From: Selenobaculum gibii
GTDB taxonomy: Bacteria; Bacillota; Negativicutes; ICN-92133
Reading direction: 5' to 3'
Assembly (NCBI RefSeq): GCF_030273445.1
Contig: NZ_CP120678.1
Span: 414,401-478,400 of the forward strand
DNA length: 64,000 nt
The position numbers and the translations under genes are program-made. Within the stretch, counting starts at the first letter, position 1. Every line of letters starts with the position of its first letter. The notes beneath the pieces are model-generated. The model saw only the letters and a list, made by a program, of their open reading frames with translations, was not told the DNA's origin and ran no database searches. Of this stretch, positions 19,201-27,837 are shown one piece after another.

Positions 19201-19228
19201 TTGCTGTGGAAATTTAGTACAATATAAA
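19201..19228 (+). promoter_or_regulatory. Possible promoter of the fakB-fakA pair
   Basis: TTGCTG (19201-19206) and TATAAA (19223-19228) with a 16-base spacer, about 130 bases before the DegV start. The 349-base gap 19009-19357 otherwise shows only AT-rich sequence. Confidence 0.35.
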
Positions 19229-19357
19229 TATGAATGTTTAACTGGAAGTTTATACTTTCAACTGAAAAATAAAAAAAGAGATAGTAGGCCTTTGGGTTTG
19301 AAGGCTGATAAATTGAAAAAGCAATATATTGGGATGTTGTTTTTGAGGAGGATTGTC

Positions 19358-20200
19358 GTGAATAATATTCATGTAGTTTTAGATAGTACTGCGAGAATTC
19401 CAGCAGAATTATTGAAACAACATAAAAACTTGCATAAAGTATCTTTAAAAATTAGAGTTGCCGATAAAGAGTGGAATGAAGATGAATTACCATATCAGCA
19501 GTTATTTGCTGAGTTAGATAAAGCGAAGACAATGCCACAAACTTCACAACCTCCACTTGGTGAGTTTGTAGAGTTATTTCAAAAGCTTGTTGATGAAGAT
19601 GCAGAAGTCATCGTAATTACTGTTTCTGGAGCGCTCAGTGGTACAGCCGAAGGGGCACGAACTGCGGCGCGCAGTGTAGATGCGAAAAAAATTCATGTCA
19701 TTGATTCGGAAACTGCCGATATTGGTCAGCTAGGAATAGCAGAAGCTGCACTTCAAATGATTGCAGAGGGGCTTGATTGTGTAGAAATTGTTCAAGGTCT
19801 AAAAGATAGAGTAAGAGCTACGCATACGATGATTTTACCTGATTCTTTGGAACATTTGCATAAAGGTGGTAGAATTGGCGGTGCCGCAACATTGCTTGGT
19901 ACAATTTTGCAAATTAAACCAGTACTTTATTTAACCGAAGGAAAAATTTCGGTTTTAGATAAAGTAAGAACACGCAAACGTGCTATGAATCGAATGATTG
20001 ATGAAATCGCAAAGTGTGAACGTATTGAATATGTTGGTGTAGTTCATGCTGGAGCATCTGAAGAAGATTGTTTAGAATTAAAAAAACGTGTACAGGAATT
20101 ATATCCATATATGAAAGTTACGTTAACGGAGACTAGTTCAGTAGTAGCTGCACATACAGGGCCAAAAGCGTTAGCACTAATATATCAGGAAAAGTTATAG
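19358..20200 (+). CDS. DegV/FakB family fatty-acid-binding protein
   Basis: 280-residue EDD-fold protein that presents bound fatty acid to the kinase FakA. VVLDSTARIP opens the domain, PQTSQPPLGEF is the conserved TSQP loop, VITVSGALSGTAEGA follows, and HIGGRIGGAA-type sequence (LHKGGRIGGAATLLG) matches DegV. GTG start at 19358 chosen because GAGGAGG (19345-19351) precedes it; the frame is open further upstream without a ribosome site. Directly followed by a FakA-like kinase, the classic partner. Confidence 0.87.
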   Translation: MNNIHVVLDSTARIPAELLKQHKNLHKVSLKIRVADKEWNEDELPYQQLFAELDKAKTMPQTSQPPLGEFVELFQKLVDEDAEVIVITVSGALSGTAEGARTAARSVDAKKIHVIDSETADIGQLGIAEAALQMIAEGLDCVEIVQGLKDRVRATHTMILPDSLEHLHKGGRIGGAATLLGTILQIKPVLYLTEGKISVLDKVRTRKRAMNRMIDEIAKCERIEYVGVVHAGASEEDCLELKKRVQELYPYMKVTLTETSSVVAAHTGPKALALIYQEKL

Positions 20201-20216
20201 GAAGGAGTGCAATCGA

Positions 20217-21836
20217 TTGGCGGGAAATAAAGAGATTATTACCGGTAATGATTTTAAATGCATGATTGCAGGTGCGTATAATGCATTTTCATTAGAACAT
20301 GAAAATATTAATCGTTTAAATGTATTTCCAGTACCGGATGGCGATACGGGAACAAATATGCTTCGAACCTTGGGAGCAGTTGCAAGAGCTGTAGCTGAAG
20401 CGTCAGAAACTTCTATTGGAGAATTGAGTAAAAAAGCAGCTACAAGTGCGATTATGGGAGCGAGAGGAAATTCCGGGGTTATTTTATCGCAGATTTTTCG
20501 CGGTTTAGCACGTGGGTTGGAAGGAAAAGATACCGTTTGTTCAGCTGGTCTGGGGAAAGCGTTTCAATATGGTGTTTTATATGCATATCGTTCAGTATCT
20601 AAACCTGTAGAAGGGACGATTTTGACTGTTGCAAAAGGGATTGCAAAAGGTGCTCATCATGCAGTACGCGCTGATTTGCCTATTATGGAGATATTAAAAG
20701 AAGCTGTCGCAGGTGGAAATCGTGAATTAGCAAGAACACCTGACTTATTACCAGCACTTAAAGCTGCAGGTGTGGTTGATGCTGGTGGTAAAGGGCTGAT
20801 TGTTTTTTTAGAAGGATGCATTGCTGGGTTGGGTGGTGACTTACCGACGGCTCCAGAGGTTACTTTTGAAAAAAGTTTTAAAGCAGCAGCAAAGATGCCA
20901 GCGGAAGATTTTGAGATTACACGTCCATATTGTACAGAGTTTATGGTAAAAGATTCTACGGTAAAGGCTGTAGAAGCGCGAAAAGTCTTAATGAAAATGG
21001 GAGATTCTCTAGTTGTTGCTGATGGCGGCGAAATACTAAAAATTCATATTCATACAGATAATCCAGGCAAAGTATTGGCACAAGGAATTTCTTGGGGTTC
21101 TTTACATGATATTAAAGTGGATAATATGGCAGATCAACATCGTAGTTTGGTTATTGATGAAGAAGCAAAAGAACCTGAGCTAAAGGTAGCTGTAATTAGT
21201 GTGGCTGCTGGTGAAGGACTGGCTGAGATTATGAAGGGATTAGGTGCCTCGATTATTATTTCGGGTGGACAGTCGATGAATCCGTCAGTAGAGGAATTTG
21301 TTGATGCAATCAATAGTAATATTGCTGAAAAATATATTATTTTACCAAATAACAGCAATATCGTTTTGGCGGCGGCTCAAGTAAAGAAAATGCTTGGGGA
21401 CCGAGTTGAAATTGTTCCTACAGTAAATACTCCGCAAGGGCTATCTGTGCTCATGGCGTTTGATCCATCATTAGATATTATGGAAAGTGTAAATCATATG
21501 ACTGAAGCGATGCAAGGTGTACGTGAAGCGGCGATTACACAAGCAGTTCGTGATAGTAAAGTCGATGGTGTTTTAGTAGAAGAAGGCGCTTATCTTGGTG
21601 TAATTGGTGGTAAAGTAAAATTATATGGTGATAATATTAATAAAGTGATTGTAGACACCGTTAAAAAAATTTCTGATGACGAATGTGAAGTTGTCAGTTT
21701 ATATTATGGAAAAAATATTAAGACAGAGGATGCAGAAGCTTTTGCTGAAATGTTAGAAGATATTTTTCCAGATTTAGAAGTTGAGATTTATGCTGGTGGA
21801 CAGCCACATTATCATTTATTGATTAGCGTTGAATAA
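20217..21836 (+). CDS. DAK2-domain fatty-acid kinase (FakA/YloV family)
   Basis: Phosphorylates fatty acid held by FakB, giving acyl-phosphate for phospholipid synthesis. N-terminal DhaL/DAK2 domain (about 1-200) has NVFPVPDGDTGTNML (magnesium Asp triad) and GARGNSGVILSQ; the C-terminal FakA domain holds GVVDAGGKGLIVFLEG and a DegV-like second half. 539 residues, normal. TTG start at 20217 with AGGAAGGAG upstream. Together with the preceding DegV it makes a self-contained pair. Confidence 0.88.
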   Translation: MAGNKEIITGNDFKCMIAGAYNAFSLEHENINRLNVFPVPDGDTGTNMLRTLGAVARAVAEASETSIGELSKKAATSAIMGARGNSGVILSQIFRGLARGLEGKDTVCSAGLGKAFQYGVLYAYRSVSKPVEGTILTVAKGIAKGAHHAVRADLPIMEILKEAVAGGNRELARTPDLLPALKAAGVVDAGGKGLIVFLEGCIAGLGGDLPTAPEVTFEKSFKAAAKMPAEDFEITRPYCTEFMVKDSTVKAVEARKVLMKMGDSLVVADGGEILKIHIHTDNPGKVLAQGISWGSLHDIKVDNMADQHRSLVIDEEAKEPELKVAVISVAAGEGLAEIMKGLGASIIISGGQSMNPSVEEFVDAINSNIAEKYIILPNNSNIVLAAAQVKKMLGDRVEIVPTVNTPQGLSVLMAFDPSLDIMESVNHMTEAMQGVREAAITQAVRDSKVDGVLVEEGAYLGVIGGKVKLYGDNINKVIVDTVKKISDDECEVVSLYYGKNIKTEDAEAFAEMLEDIFPDLEVEIYAGGQPHYHLLISVE

Positions 21837-21837
21837 T

Positions 21838-21878
21838 AAGATAGGGATGTTGCATTGTAGCGACATCCCTATTCTTCT
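21838..21878 (+). terminator. Hairpin after fakA, probable terminator
   Basis: Perfect ten-base stem ATAGGGATGT / ACATCCCTAT, but the following tract (TCTTCT) is only moderately T-rich. Confidence 0.55.
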
Positions 21879-21962
21879 AATGAATTTTTGGAAAATAAAA
21901 TTTTTATAATGGAAAGTATTTTATTTTTGGTCATACAATAGAGATAGATAGGAGGAGTGAAT

Positions 21963-22544
21963 ATGTTGACGGAACTTTCTATCCATGATTTTTTTACAAA
22001 AATGGCTGGGAAAGAAGCTCCAGGTGGTGGAAGCGGAGCGGCAATGACGGGGCTTAATGGTGTATGCTTATTAGAAATGGCAGTCAAAGTATCGAAAGTA
22101 TCTTTAACAGAAACTGAATTTTCAGGGGCATTAGATGAGCTGACTCGACTACATCAAGAATTGGAAAATTTAATTAATGCAGATGCGGAAGTCTTAGCAA
22201 GAGCTCTTCCTGCGTTAACGAGAGTTGGACCAGATGGAAGTCAAGAAGAATGGAATGAAATTTTGTTAGAAGCGGTACATATACCGTTTGAGATTGCACA
22301 GGCTTGTATAGATGCATTAGTGGTCGCAAAACAAATGAAGGATAAATTGCACCAAAATGTTGTTTGTGATGCGACCTTTGGTGCGATGAGCTGCAATACG
22401 GCATTGCAAGGTGCAGTGCTTTTGGCAGAGCTCAACATATCTTTGTTGCGCGGTGATGCAGAGTTAATGGAAAAATTAAAAATAGACATGATGAATTTTG
22501 CAGAGAGAAGTGATATGTTAATCGATGCTATATTGTGTAAATAA
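21963..22544 (+). CDS. Cyclodeaminase/cyclohydrolase family protein (FTCD_C)
   Basis: 193-residue all-helical protein of the formiminotransferase-cyclodeaminase C-terminal family, acting on formimino- or methenyl-tetrahydrofolate. The N-terminal signature PGGGSGAAMTG is typical; the second half has CDATFGAMSCNTALQGA. Stand-alone copies of this size occur in anaerobes using histidine or one-carbon units. ATG at 21963 chosen over GTG at 21957 because GGAGG (21951-21955) spaces correctly. No histidine-degradation genes nearby, so the substrate is open. Confidence 0.78.
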   Translation: MLTELSIHDFFTKMAGKEAPGGGSGAAMTGLNGVCLLEMAVKVSKVSLTETEFSGALDELTRLHQELENLINADAEVLARALPALTRVGPDGSQEEWNEILLEAVHIPFEIAQACIDALVVAKQMKDKLHQNVVCDATFGAMSCNTALQGAVLLAELNISLLRGDAELMEKLKIDMMNFAERSDMLIDAILCK

Positions 22545-22580
22545 AAATAGCAGGAAGAAATCTTCCTGCTATTTTTATTT
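22543..22580. terminator. Bidirectional terminator between the cyclodeaminase gene and the CobT gene
   Basis: Sixteen-base perfect stem AAAAATAGCAGGAAGA / TCTTCCTGCTATTTTT with two-base loop. Confidence 0.9.
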
Positions 22581-22596
22581 GGAATCCTAGCTTAAT

Positions 22597-24477
22597 TTAT
22601 ATGTCTAAGCTTTGTCTGTTTGCTCCGGGGCCGTCGTTTGCAATAGCTACAGCCGCTTGTTTAAATGTTTTCATATCGTTGACCATATGCAAACAGGCAT
22701 CAAGGAGTGTCATGCCGAGGGCTGCTTGGCAGCCTTCATAGAGCGTTGAATCAAGATAAAGATAAGCATTTAGATTTAGAGATTCAATTGCTTCTTTATG
22801 AAGTGGTTCAGGTGAAAGAGAAGCGTTAATTAAGTAATTATTAATTTCCTTATTCATGCTTACAGCAATTCGTGCGGCTAATGCAGTAAGTGGCCCGTCA
22901 AGCATGATTGCACATTTATTTGCAGCGGCAGCGATGATTGCTCCAGTAATAGCCGCTAATTCCACGTTATCTATATTAGTGAATGACTCTAGGGATTTAT
23001 TGGCGAATCTATTTGGCACTTGCTGACCATATGGAGTGAGGTTTAAGCTTTCACCAATTCCAAGAATTCTGCTACCTTTTTTAAATTCTTGATCGGCGAC
23101 TTGCATACCTAATGCTAATGCTTGCCCGCAATTCATTTTACTATTGTCTAGATCAGCAATTGTAAGATTCGCCTTTGTATGTGAAGCAAAGGCGTAAATC
23201 AATGAATTTTTAGGTGTAGAAAATAGAAGTATACTTTTTTTCAAATTCTTTGGTTTAGACATTTCAGTTATACCCGCAAGCTGGACAGCTAATTTTTCAA
23301 GATGTCCAAGACTGCCAAGCGGTTTTGTAAGATTATCAATATGTAATTGGCACGCTTGCATTGCTTCATTATCTAATGAAGCGGCAATATAACGATCAGG
23401 CAATATTTCAGATAACATCTGATCTGGATCAACGATTGTTGTGTTTTCAGGATTAGATTCATGCAGATAGGATTTTATCGTAGCGTCAAGGATTGACATG
23501 GCAAGTGCGGCTCCAGTCGCTTCCCCAAAACGAAAATGCATATCAATATATGCTTTTAATTCTAATATTTCGAGGGCTTTGCTATGTGCAGGCTCAGCTG
23601 ATAGGTGTGAGCCAATTAAGAATTTTTTAGATAGTGGACAAAGACTCGCTGCAATTAAAGCGGCTGCACTTGCATTAAATCCATCGATGACAACAGCAGC
23701 ACGGTTCGCTGCACAACCGAGGATAACCCCTGCCAAGCAACCAAGTTCAAAACCACCAACTTTTTTCAAAACGTCTAGGCCATCATTTGAATTTGGTTTA
23801 TTTACCGCTAATCCTTTTTCTACGACTTGGATTTTTTTTAGTAATCGTTCATCAGAAATATTAGTTCCACGACCAGTTGCCTTTTTGGGAGCTAGCTTAG
23901 CAAAAGCTGCGACAATTGCTGCACTAGAGGTTGTATTGGCGATGCCCATTTCCCCCAAACAAAAACAACGATAGCCTTCAGCAATTTTTTGCGTGGCAAT
24001 TTCAATTCCAATTTCAAGTGAACGAATTGCTTCGCTTTCGGTCATTGCAGGGCCTTTTGTAAAGTTTTTTGTGCCGTAATTGATTTTTCTATCAATAAGT
24101 CCCTCGATTTTTTCCATAGGCGCAGCAATGCCAACATCGACTACGACTAAATCAGCACCACAATGCAAGGCCATTGCGTTAGCACCTGCACCTTTAGCGA
24201 CTAAATAATTACGTGTCATTTGTACTGTCGTTTCAACTGGATAGGCACTTACACCTTCCTCAGCGACGCCATGATCTGCACAAGCGACTACCATACATTT
24301 TTTTGGTACTGACGGGGTAATCTCATTGGTAATACCGACGTATTTTTGTAATATAGTTTCAAGATAACCAAGGCAGCCTTCAGGTGTAATTAAATTATGG
24401 CTAGCCTTTTTTATTTTTGCCATTGCTAAATCATTCAGAGGTGTAACTTTAGCAATTGTACTTTTTAATAAATCCAT
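22597..24477 (-). CDS. Tandem CobT-CobT nucleotide phosphoribosyltransferase, possible fused ArsAB type
   Basis: CobT moves ribose phosphate from nicotinate mononucleotide to the cobalamin lower-ligand base. Here 626 residues hold two CobT-like units. Unit 1 (about 1-350) has VACADHGVAEEGVSAYPVE, LGEMGIANTT and FGEATGAALAM, whose Glu matches the catalytic base region. Unit 2 (about 365-626) opens with the classic LTKPLGSLGHLE yet has lost the DHG loop (STPKNSL) and GEMGxxNT (GIGESLNLT), keeping only YEGCQAALG. One active and one degenerate unit recalls the two-subunit ArsA/ArsB enzyme of Sporomusa, which handles phenolic bases. A plain duplication is the alternative. Own promoter and a leader of about 190 bases. 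Confidence 0.85.
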   Translation of the reverse strand: MDLLKSTIAKVTPLNDLAMAKIKKASHNLITPEGCLGYLETILQKYVGITNEITPSVPKKCMVVACADHGVAEEGVSAYPVETTVQMTRNYLVAKGAGANAMALHCGADLVVVDVGIAAPMEKIEGLIDRKINYGTKNFTKGPAMTESEAIRSLEIGIEIATQKIAEGYRCFCLGEMGIANTTSSAAIVAAFAKLAPKKATGRGTNISDERLLKKIQVVEKGLAVNKPNSNDGLDVLKKVGGFELGCLAGVILGCAANRAAVVIDGFNASAAALIAASLCPLSKKFLIGSHLSAEPAHSKALEILELKAYIDMHFRFGEATGAALAMSILDATIKSYLHESNPENTTIVDPDQMLSEILPDRYIAASLDNEAMQACQLHIDNLTKPLGSLGHLEKLAVQLAGITEMSKPKNLKKSILLFSTPKNSLIYAFASHTKANLTIADLDNSKMNCGQALALGMQVADQEFKKGSRILGIGESLNLTPYGQQVPNRFANKSLESFTNIDNVELAAITGAIIAAAANKCAIMLDGPLTALAARIAVSMNKEINNYLINASLSPEPLHKEAIESLNLNAYLYLDSTLYEGCQAALGMTLLDACLHMVNDMKTFKQAAVAIANDGPGANRQSLDI

Positions 24478-24536
24478 AATAACCTCACTTTAATTTCTTT
24501 AGATGTTACGATTAACTATCGGATAAAAATATAGAA

Positions 24537-24572
24537 GGTGCAGCCGGTAGACAGTTTGCACCGATTTTTTAT
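24537..24572. other. Hairpin in the leader of the tandem CobT gene
   Basis: GGTGCA and TGCACC form a stem around a 14-base loop; on the plus strand a T run follows. It lies about 65 bases upstream of the CobT start in its transcript. It matches no riboswitch consensus I can recognise. Confidence 0.4.
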
Positions 24573-24669
24573 GAAAATATAAGTTGTAAATTAGATAAAT
24601 GAAGGTTGGATTGTATTCACTTTGGTTATTTTCATAAGAAAATTAATCACTACAAATACCTTGAAACTT

Positions 24670-24698
24670 ATTATAACATGGAGATATAGGAGAGTAAA
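24670..24698 (-). promoter_or_regulatory. Promoter of the tandem CobT gene
   Basis: On the minus strand TTTACT (24693-24698) and TATAAT (24670-24675) with exactly 17 bases between. It overlaps the ribosome site of the plus-strand mini-ORF at 24702. Confidence 0.6.
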
Positions 24699-24701
24699 CT
24701 A

Positions 24702-24734
24702 ATGAAAAGCTTGAATTTTATGCCTAAAGGGTAA
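24702..24734 (+). CDS. Candidate ten-residue leader peptide before gerKA
   Basis: ATG at 24702 with a strong Shine-Dalgarno (TAGGAGAG, 24687-24694) seven bases upstream encodes M-K-S-L-N-F-M-P-K-G and stops at 24734. The reading frame covers the left arm and loop of the terminator at 24705-24753, the layout of a translation-coupled attenuator. No family is recognised; expression is not shown. Confidence 0.4.
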   Translation: MKSLNFMPKG

Positions 24735-24753
24735 GATGAAATTCAAGTTTTTT
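24705..24753 (+). terminator. Terminator/attenuator upstream of gerKA
   Basis: CTTGAATTT (24710-24718) pairs with AAATTCAAG (24739-24747), followed by six T. It lies 71 bases before the gerKA start and overlaps a mini-ORF. The rest of the 346-base gap 24478-24823 holds the CobT promoter and leader. Confidence 0.7.
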
Positions 24754-24823
24754 GCATAAAAATTTGTTAATATTCTGTAATTTGGTCATACTAATTCCAA
24801 GTATCTGGAAGGAAGGTGTTTTT

Positions 24824-26701
24824 GTGGAACAAAACCAAAAAGGTTCTTTATATAAAAAGATATTTGAATATATTCAATATAAACCTAAAACGGAAGAAAC
24901 TACTTTTGTTTTGCCAGAAACGGAAGAAGAACAATGGATTGCATATAACAAAACAAAAGCAAAAGCAAGTGTTTTAGATTGTCTATCGGATGTTACAAAT
25001 GGAATAAAATCTTTATCTGAGGTTATTGAATTAGCGAAAGAAAAATGTGCGTCGGGAAAGTGGACAAAAGAAGATATAGAAATATTAAAAATTCGGTTAG
25101 AAATGTTAGAAATGCGAGCTGATGAATTAGAGCCAATTATTCTTGCCTATGAGCATGGCAATATGGACCGGGGAAGAATTAGTGTCAGCAGTAGTTTGAT
25201 TGAGAACAAAACGACAATAGAAAGACTATACCATTTACCAAAAAATAAAGACATTCAAACTCGCGAATTTGAATTAAAAGGAAAAATCCCCGTTAAAATG
25301 ATGTTAAATTACATTGATGGTATGGTTGATAAGCAATTGTTAACCTTGGCATTATTACAACCATTGATGCTTTTCGAATATGAAAAGGAAGGGTTGATTG
25401 GTGAAACTTTAACTGATAAATTGGTAAATAATCTTATTCCACACTTGCAGCCGCTTAAAATAACGACTTATCAAGATGTGACAAAAAGTATCAATGCTGG
25501 CGATTGTGTTTTATTTATTGAGGGTTCAAAAGAGGCATTGGGAATTGATGTAAAGGGATATAAAAGCCGTGGGATTGGAAAAGCGGAGATTGAGAAAACC
25601 ACACGTGGTTCGCAAGCTGCGTTTGCTGAAGCATTGCGTCCAAATACTGCACTGATTCATGCTATGCTGCAAAGTACGAATCTAGTAACAGAATTATTTC
25701 CTTTAGGAAAAGTAAATGCGAAAAATTGTGCGGTAATGTATGTTGATGGAATCGTAAATGAAACGGCGAAAAAAGAATTAATTCGACGCATCAAAGGGGT
25801 AAAGCGTGATGATGTCTTTGATGCAGGATCGTTTAGTCAAATGATTTCAGATAATAAACTTCAGTTTCCTGAAAATTTATCTACTGAGCGTCCTGATCGT
25901 GTAGTTGCAGCACTTATGCAAGGAAGAATTGCCTTTATGGTAGATGGAGATCCCTTTGCTTATATTGCGCCAGTTAATTTATGGGATTTTTTTCATAATC
26001 CGGAGGATTATGAAATGCGATTACCAGCGGCTATGTTTATGCGTATCTTGCGCTATACGGGTTTACTTTTAGCATTTTTTTTACCAAGTATATATATTGC
26101 GCTAGTATTATTTCATTATGAAGCAATACCAACAGAAATTCTTTTAGCGATATCTGGTTACAGGCAGTTTGTTCCATTTACTTCTGTCTTAGAGTTATTG
26201 ATGATGATTTTTTCCTTTGAATTGATTCGGGAGGCAACGCTACGTGTACCAGGTCAGCTTGGAGGATCTATCGGTATTGTGGGGGCAATTATTCTTGGGC
26301 AGGCGGCAATCTCAGCAAAGTTAGTTAGTCCGCTATTAGTGGTTGTTGTTGCAATTACGGGACTAGCTTCCTATGTCATTCCTGAATATCGATTTGGATT
26401 TGCAGTGAGAATTACGCAATATGCAATGCTCCTTTCAGCTGCGATGATGGGCTTGGTTGGCGTAAGTATTGTACTTCTTTTAATCTTATTAGAAATGGTA
26501 GGATTAAAATCTTTAGGCGTTCCATTTTTATCACCAATCATCCCCAAAACGTCGACAGTTACAGATATTTTACGGGTGCCTAATTCATATGAGAATGATT
26601 TATGGCGTCCAGATGAATTAAATACTGAGCGGGTACAGCGCAAATCAACAGCAAGTGAGTCATGGCGAGAAGAGAAGCCTACACAAAAGGAGGAAGAATA
26701 G
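24824..26701 (+). CDS. gerKA: GerA-type spore germinant receptor A subunit
   Basis: Inner-membrane subunit of a nutrient germinant receptor in dormant spores. 625 residues: hydrophilic N-terminal half (with LPKNKDIQTREF and YIDGMVDKQ), then the GerA core with DGDPFAYIAPVNLWDFFHNPEDYEMR and several membrane segments (about 390-560), and PGQLGGSIGIVGAIILGQAA. GTG at 24824 fits GGAAGG (24811-24816); 24752 is an open-frame alternative without a site. Overlaps the next gene by one base. Which of the GerA, GerB or GerK types it is cannot be settled; the symbol is by operon order. Confidence 0.92.
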   Translation: MEQNQKGSLYKKIFEYIQYKPKTEETTFVLPETEEEQWIAYNKTKAKASVLDCLSDVTNGIKSLSEVIELAKEKCASGKWTKEDIEILKIRLEMLEMRADELEPIILAYEHGNMDRGRISVSSSLIENKTTIERLYHLPKNKDIQTREFELKGKIPVKMMLNYIDGMVDKQLLTLALLQPLMLFEYEKEGLIGETLTDKLVNNLIPHLQPLKITTYQDVTKSINAGDCVLFIEGSKEALGIDVKGYKSRGIGKAEIEKTTRGSQAAFAEALRPNTALIHAMLQSTNLVTELFPLGKVNAKNCAVMYVDGIVNETAKKELIRRIKGVKRDDVFDAGSFSQMISDNKLQFPENLSTERPDRVVAALMQGRIAFMVDGDPFAYIAPVNLWDFFHNPEDYEMRLPAAMFMRILRYTGLLLAFFLPSIYIALVLFHYEAIPTEILLAISGYRQFVPFTSVLELLMMIFSFELIREATLRVPGQLGGSIGIVGAIILGQAAISAKLVSPLLVVVVAITGLASYVIPEYRFGFAVRITQYAMLLSAAMMGLVGVSIVLLLILLEMVGLKSLGVPFLSPIIPKTSTVTDILRVPNSYENDLWRPDELNTERVQRKSTASESWREEKPTQKEEE

Positions 26702-27837
26702 TGAGTTATGGCATTGGAAAAATAAGTGCAGTAGAAGGCATGACCTTAGTAGCAATGTTGATTGTTCCGAGTATTTATCTCACAGAGCCTAGTTTATCTA
26801 TTGGGTTTGTGGGAAACTCAGCTTGGCTGTTGAAAATTTGCAGTGGTTTGCTATTGCTAGGTCTTTTATTAGCAATCTTGAAAATCTATCAAAACTATAT
26901 TGATAAATTTTGTAATGGACGAATGATCACATTTTTTAGTTTTGTACAAGGGGTATTAGGTCGTAGTGGGGGAATGATATTCTTTATTTTATGGGCAGTT
27001 TTGTTTCACCTTTCTACGGTTTTGATGATTAGAGAATTTACAGACCATACATTAATGACAACTTTAAAAACGGGAAATTTAAAATTAGTTTTACTTATTT
27101 TTGCTGTTGCTATTTTTTTTATGATGCGCTATGGGTTAGAGGTAATTTTACGCTGTGCATATCTTTTGTTAGTTGTACGGGCGATTACTTTAATCATTTT
27201 ACTTTTTTTGTTATTTTCCTCTTACGATGTTACGCAATTATTGCCATGGCAAGGCTATGGCATGGGGAGTTTAGCAAAATATTCTTTTCTAGACATTGGT
27301 ACAGGAGCAACCTCGATGGCGATTTTTTTCATTATTCCGCATTTGCAAAATATTGCTACAATGAAAAAAAGTATTTTATATGGAATGGCATACGTAACCT
27401 TTTTTAAGATGATTTTAATTCTCATGATGATTATGACGTTTGGAATTATTGTTTCGCCAGAGCGCGTGTTGCTCTTTTATGAATTGGTTCGGTGTGTGAA
27501 TTTATCGCAATATGTGCAGCGAGTGGACTCAATTTTTATTTTGATGTGGTTGACAGCAGGTTTGATGTCAATTGTAGTAACGCAATATTTATCGGTAATG
27601 ATTTATTGTGAAGCTTTTAAATTAACGGATAGTAAAGCTTTAATGGCGATTGCAATGTTATTGACTACGAGTATAGCGATGTTGCCTGATTCAACAATTA
27701 CCGCATTAACAATGAGTGGATTTTTTATTTATCAATGGTCAACGGCTTTTATGGTGTTTAGCTTTATTATTTTGGGGATTGGGTATTATGTGAAATGTCG
27801 GAGGAACAGCTCATGTGTTGGACAAGGCCTAAGATAA
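26701..27837 (+). CDS. gerKB: Spore germination permease, GerAB/GerKB type
   Basis: B subunit of the germinant receptor, an APC-superfamily-like permease with about ten hydrophobic segments over 378 residues, thought to hold the germinant-binding pocket. It opens with IGKISAVEGMTLV and continues with long runs such as LLLLGLLLAILKI. GTG at 26701 overlaps the gerKA stop (TAGTG) with AGGAGGAAG just upstream, so translation is coupled. Confidence 0.9.
   Translation: MSYGIGKISAVEGMTLVAMLIVPSIYLTEPSLSIGFVGNSAWLLKICSGLLLLGLLLAILKIYQNYIDKFCNGRMITFFSFVQGVLGRSGGMIFFILWAVLFHLSTVLMIREFTDHTLMTTLKTGNLKLVLLIFAVAIFFMMRYGLEVILRCAYLLLVVRAITLIILLFLLFSSYDVTQLLPWQGYGMGSLAKYSFLDIGTGATSMAIFFIIPHLQNIATMKKSILYGMAYVTFFKMILILMMIMTFGIIVSPERVLLFYELVRCVNLSQYVQRVDSIFILMWLTAGLMSIVVTQYLSVMIYCEAFKLTDSKALMAIAMLLTTSIAMLPDSTITALTMSGFFIYQWSTAFMVFSFIILGIGYYVKCRRNSSCVGQGLR

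Noticed and set aside
23498-23974. 158-codon plus-strand frame inside the tandem CobT gene
   Set aside because: Shadow of the opposite strand; the minus-strand frame carries all conserved motifs.
24536-24572. Resemblance of GCAGCCGGTAGACAG to the cobalamin riboswitch B12 box on the plus strand
   Set aside because: Wrong strand for the CobT-like gene, and none of the other conserved cobalamin riboswitch segments is present upstream.
24530-24575. CTGTCTACC on the minus strand resembling the purine riboswitch core
   Set aside because: No matching ATATGG loop upstream or GACTA segment downstream, and the gene is not purine-related.
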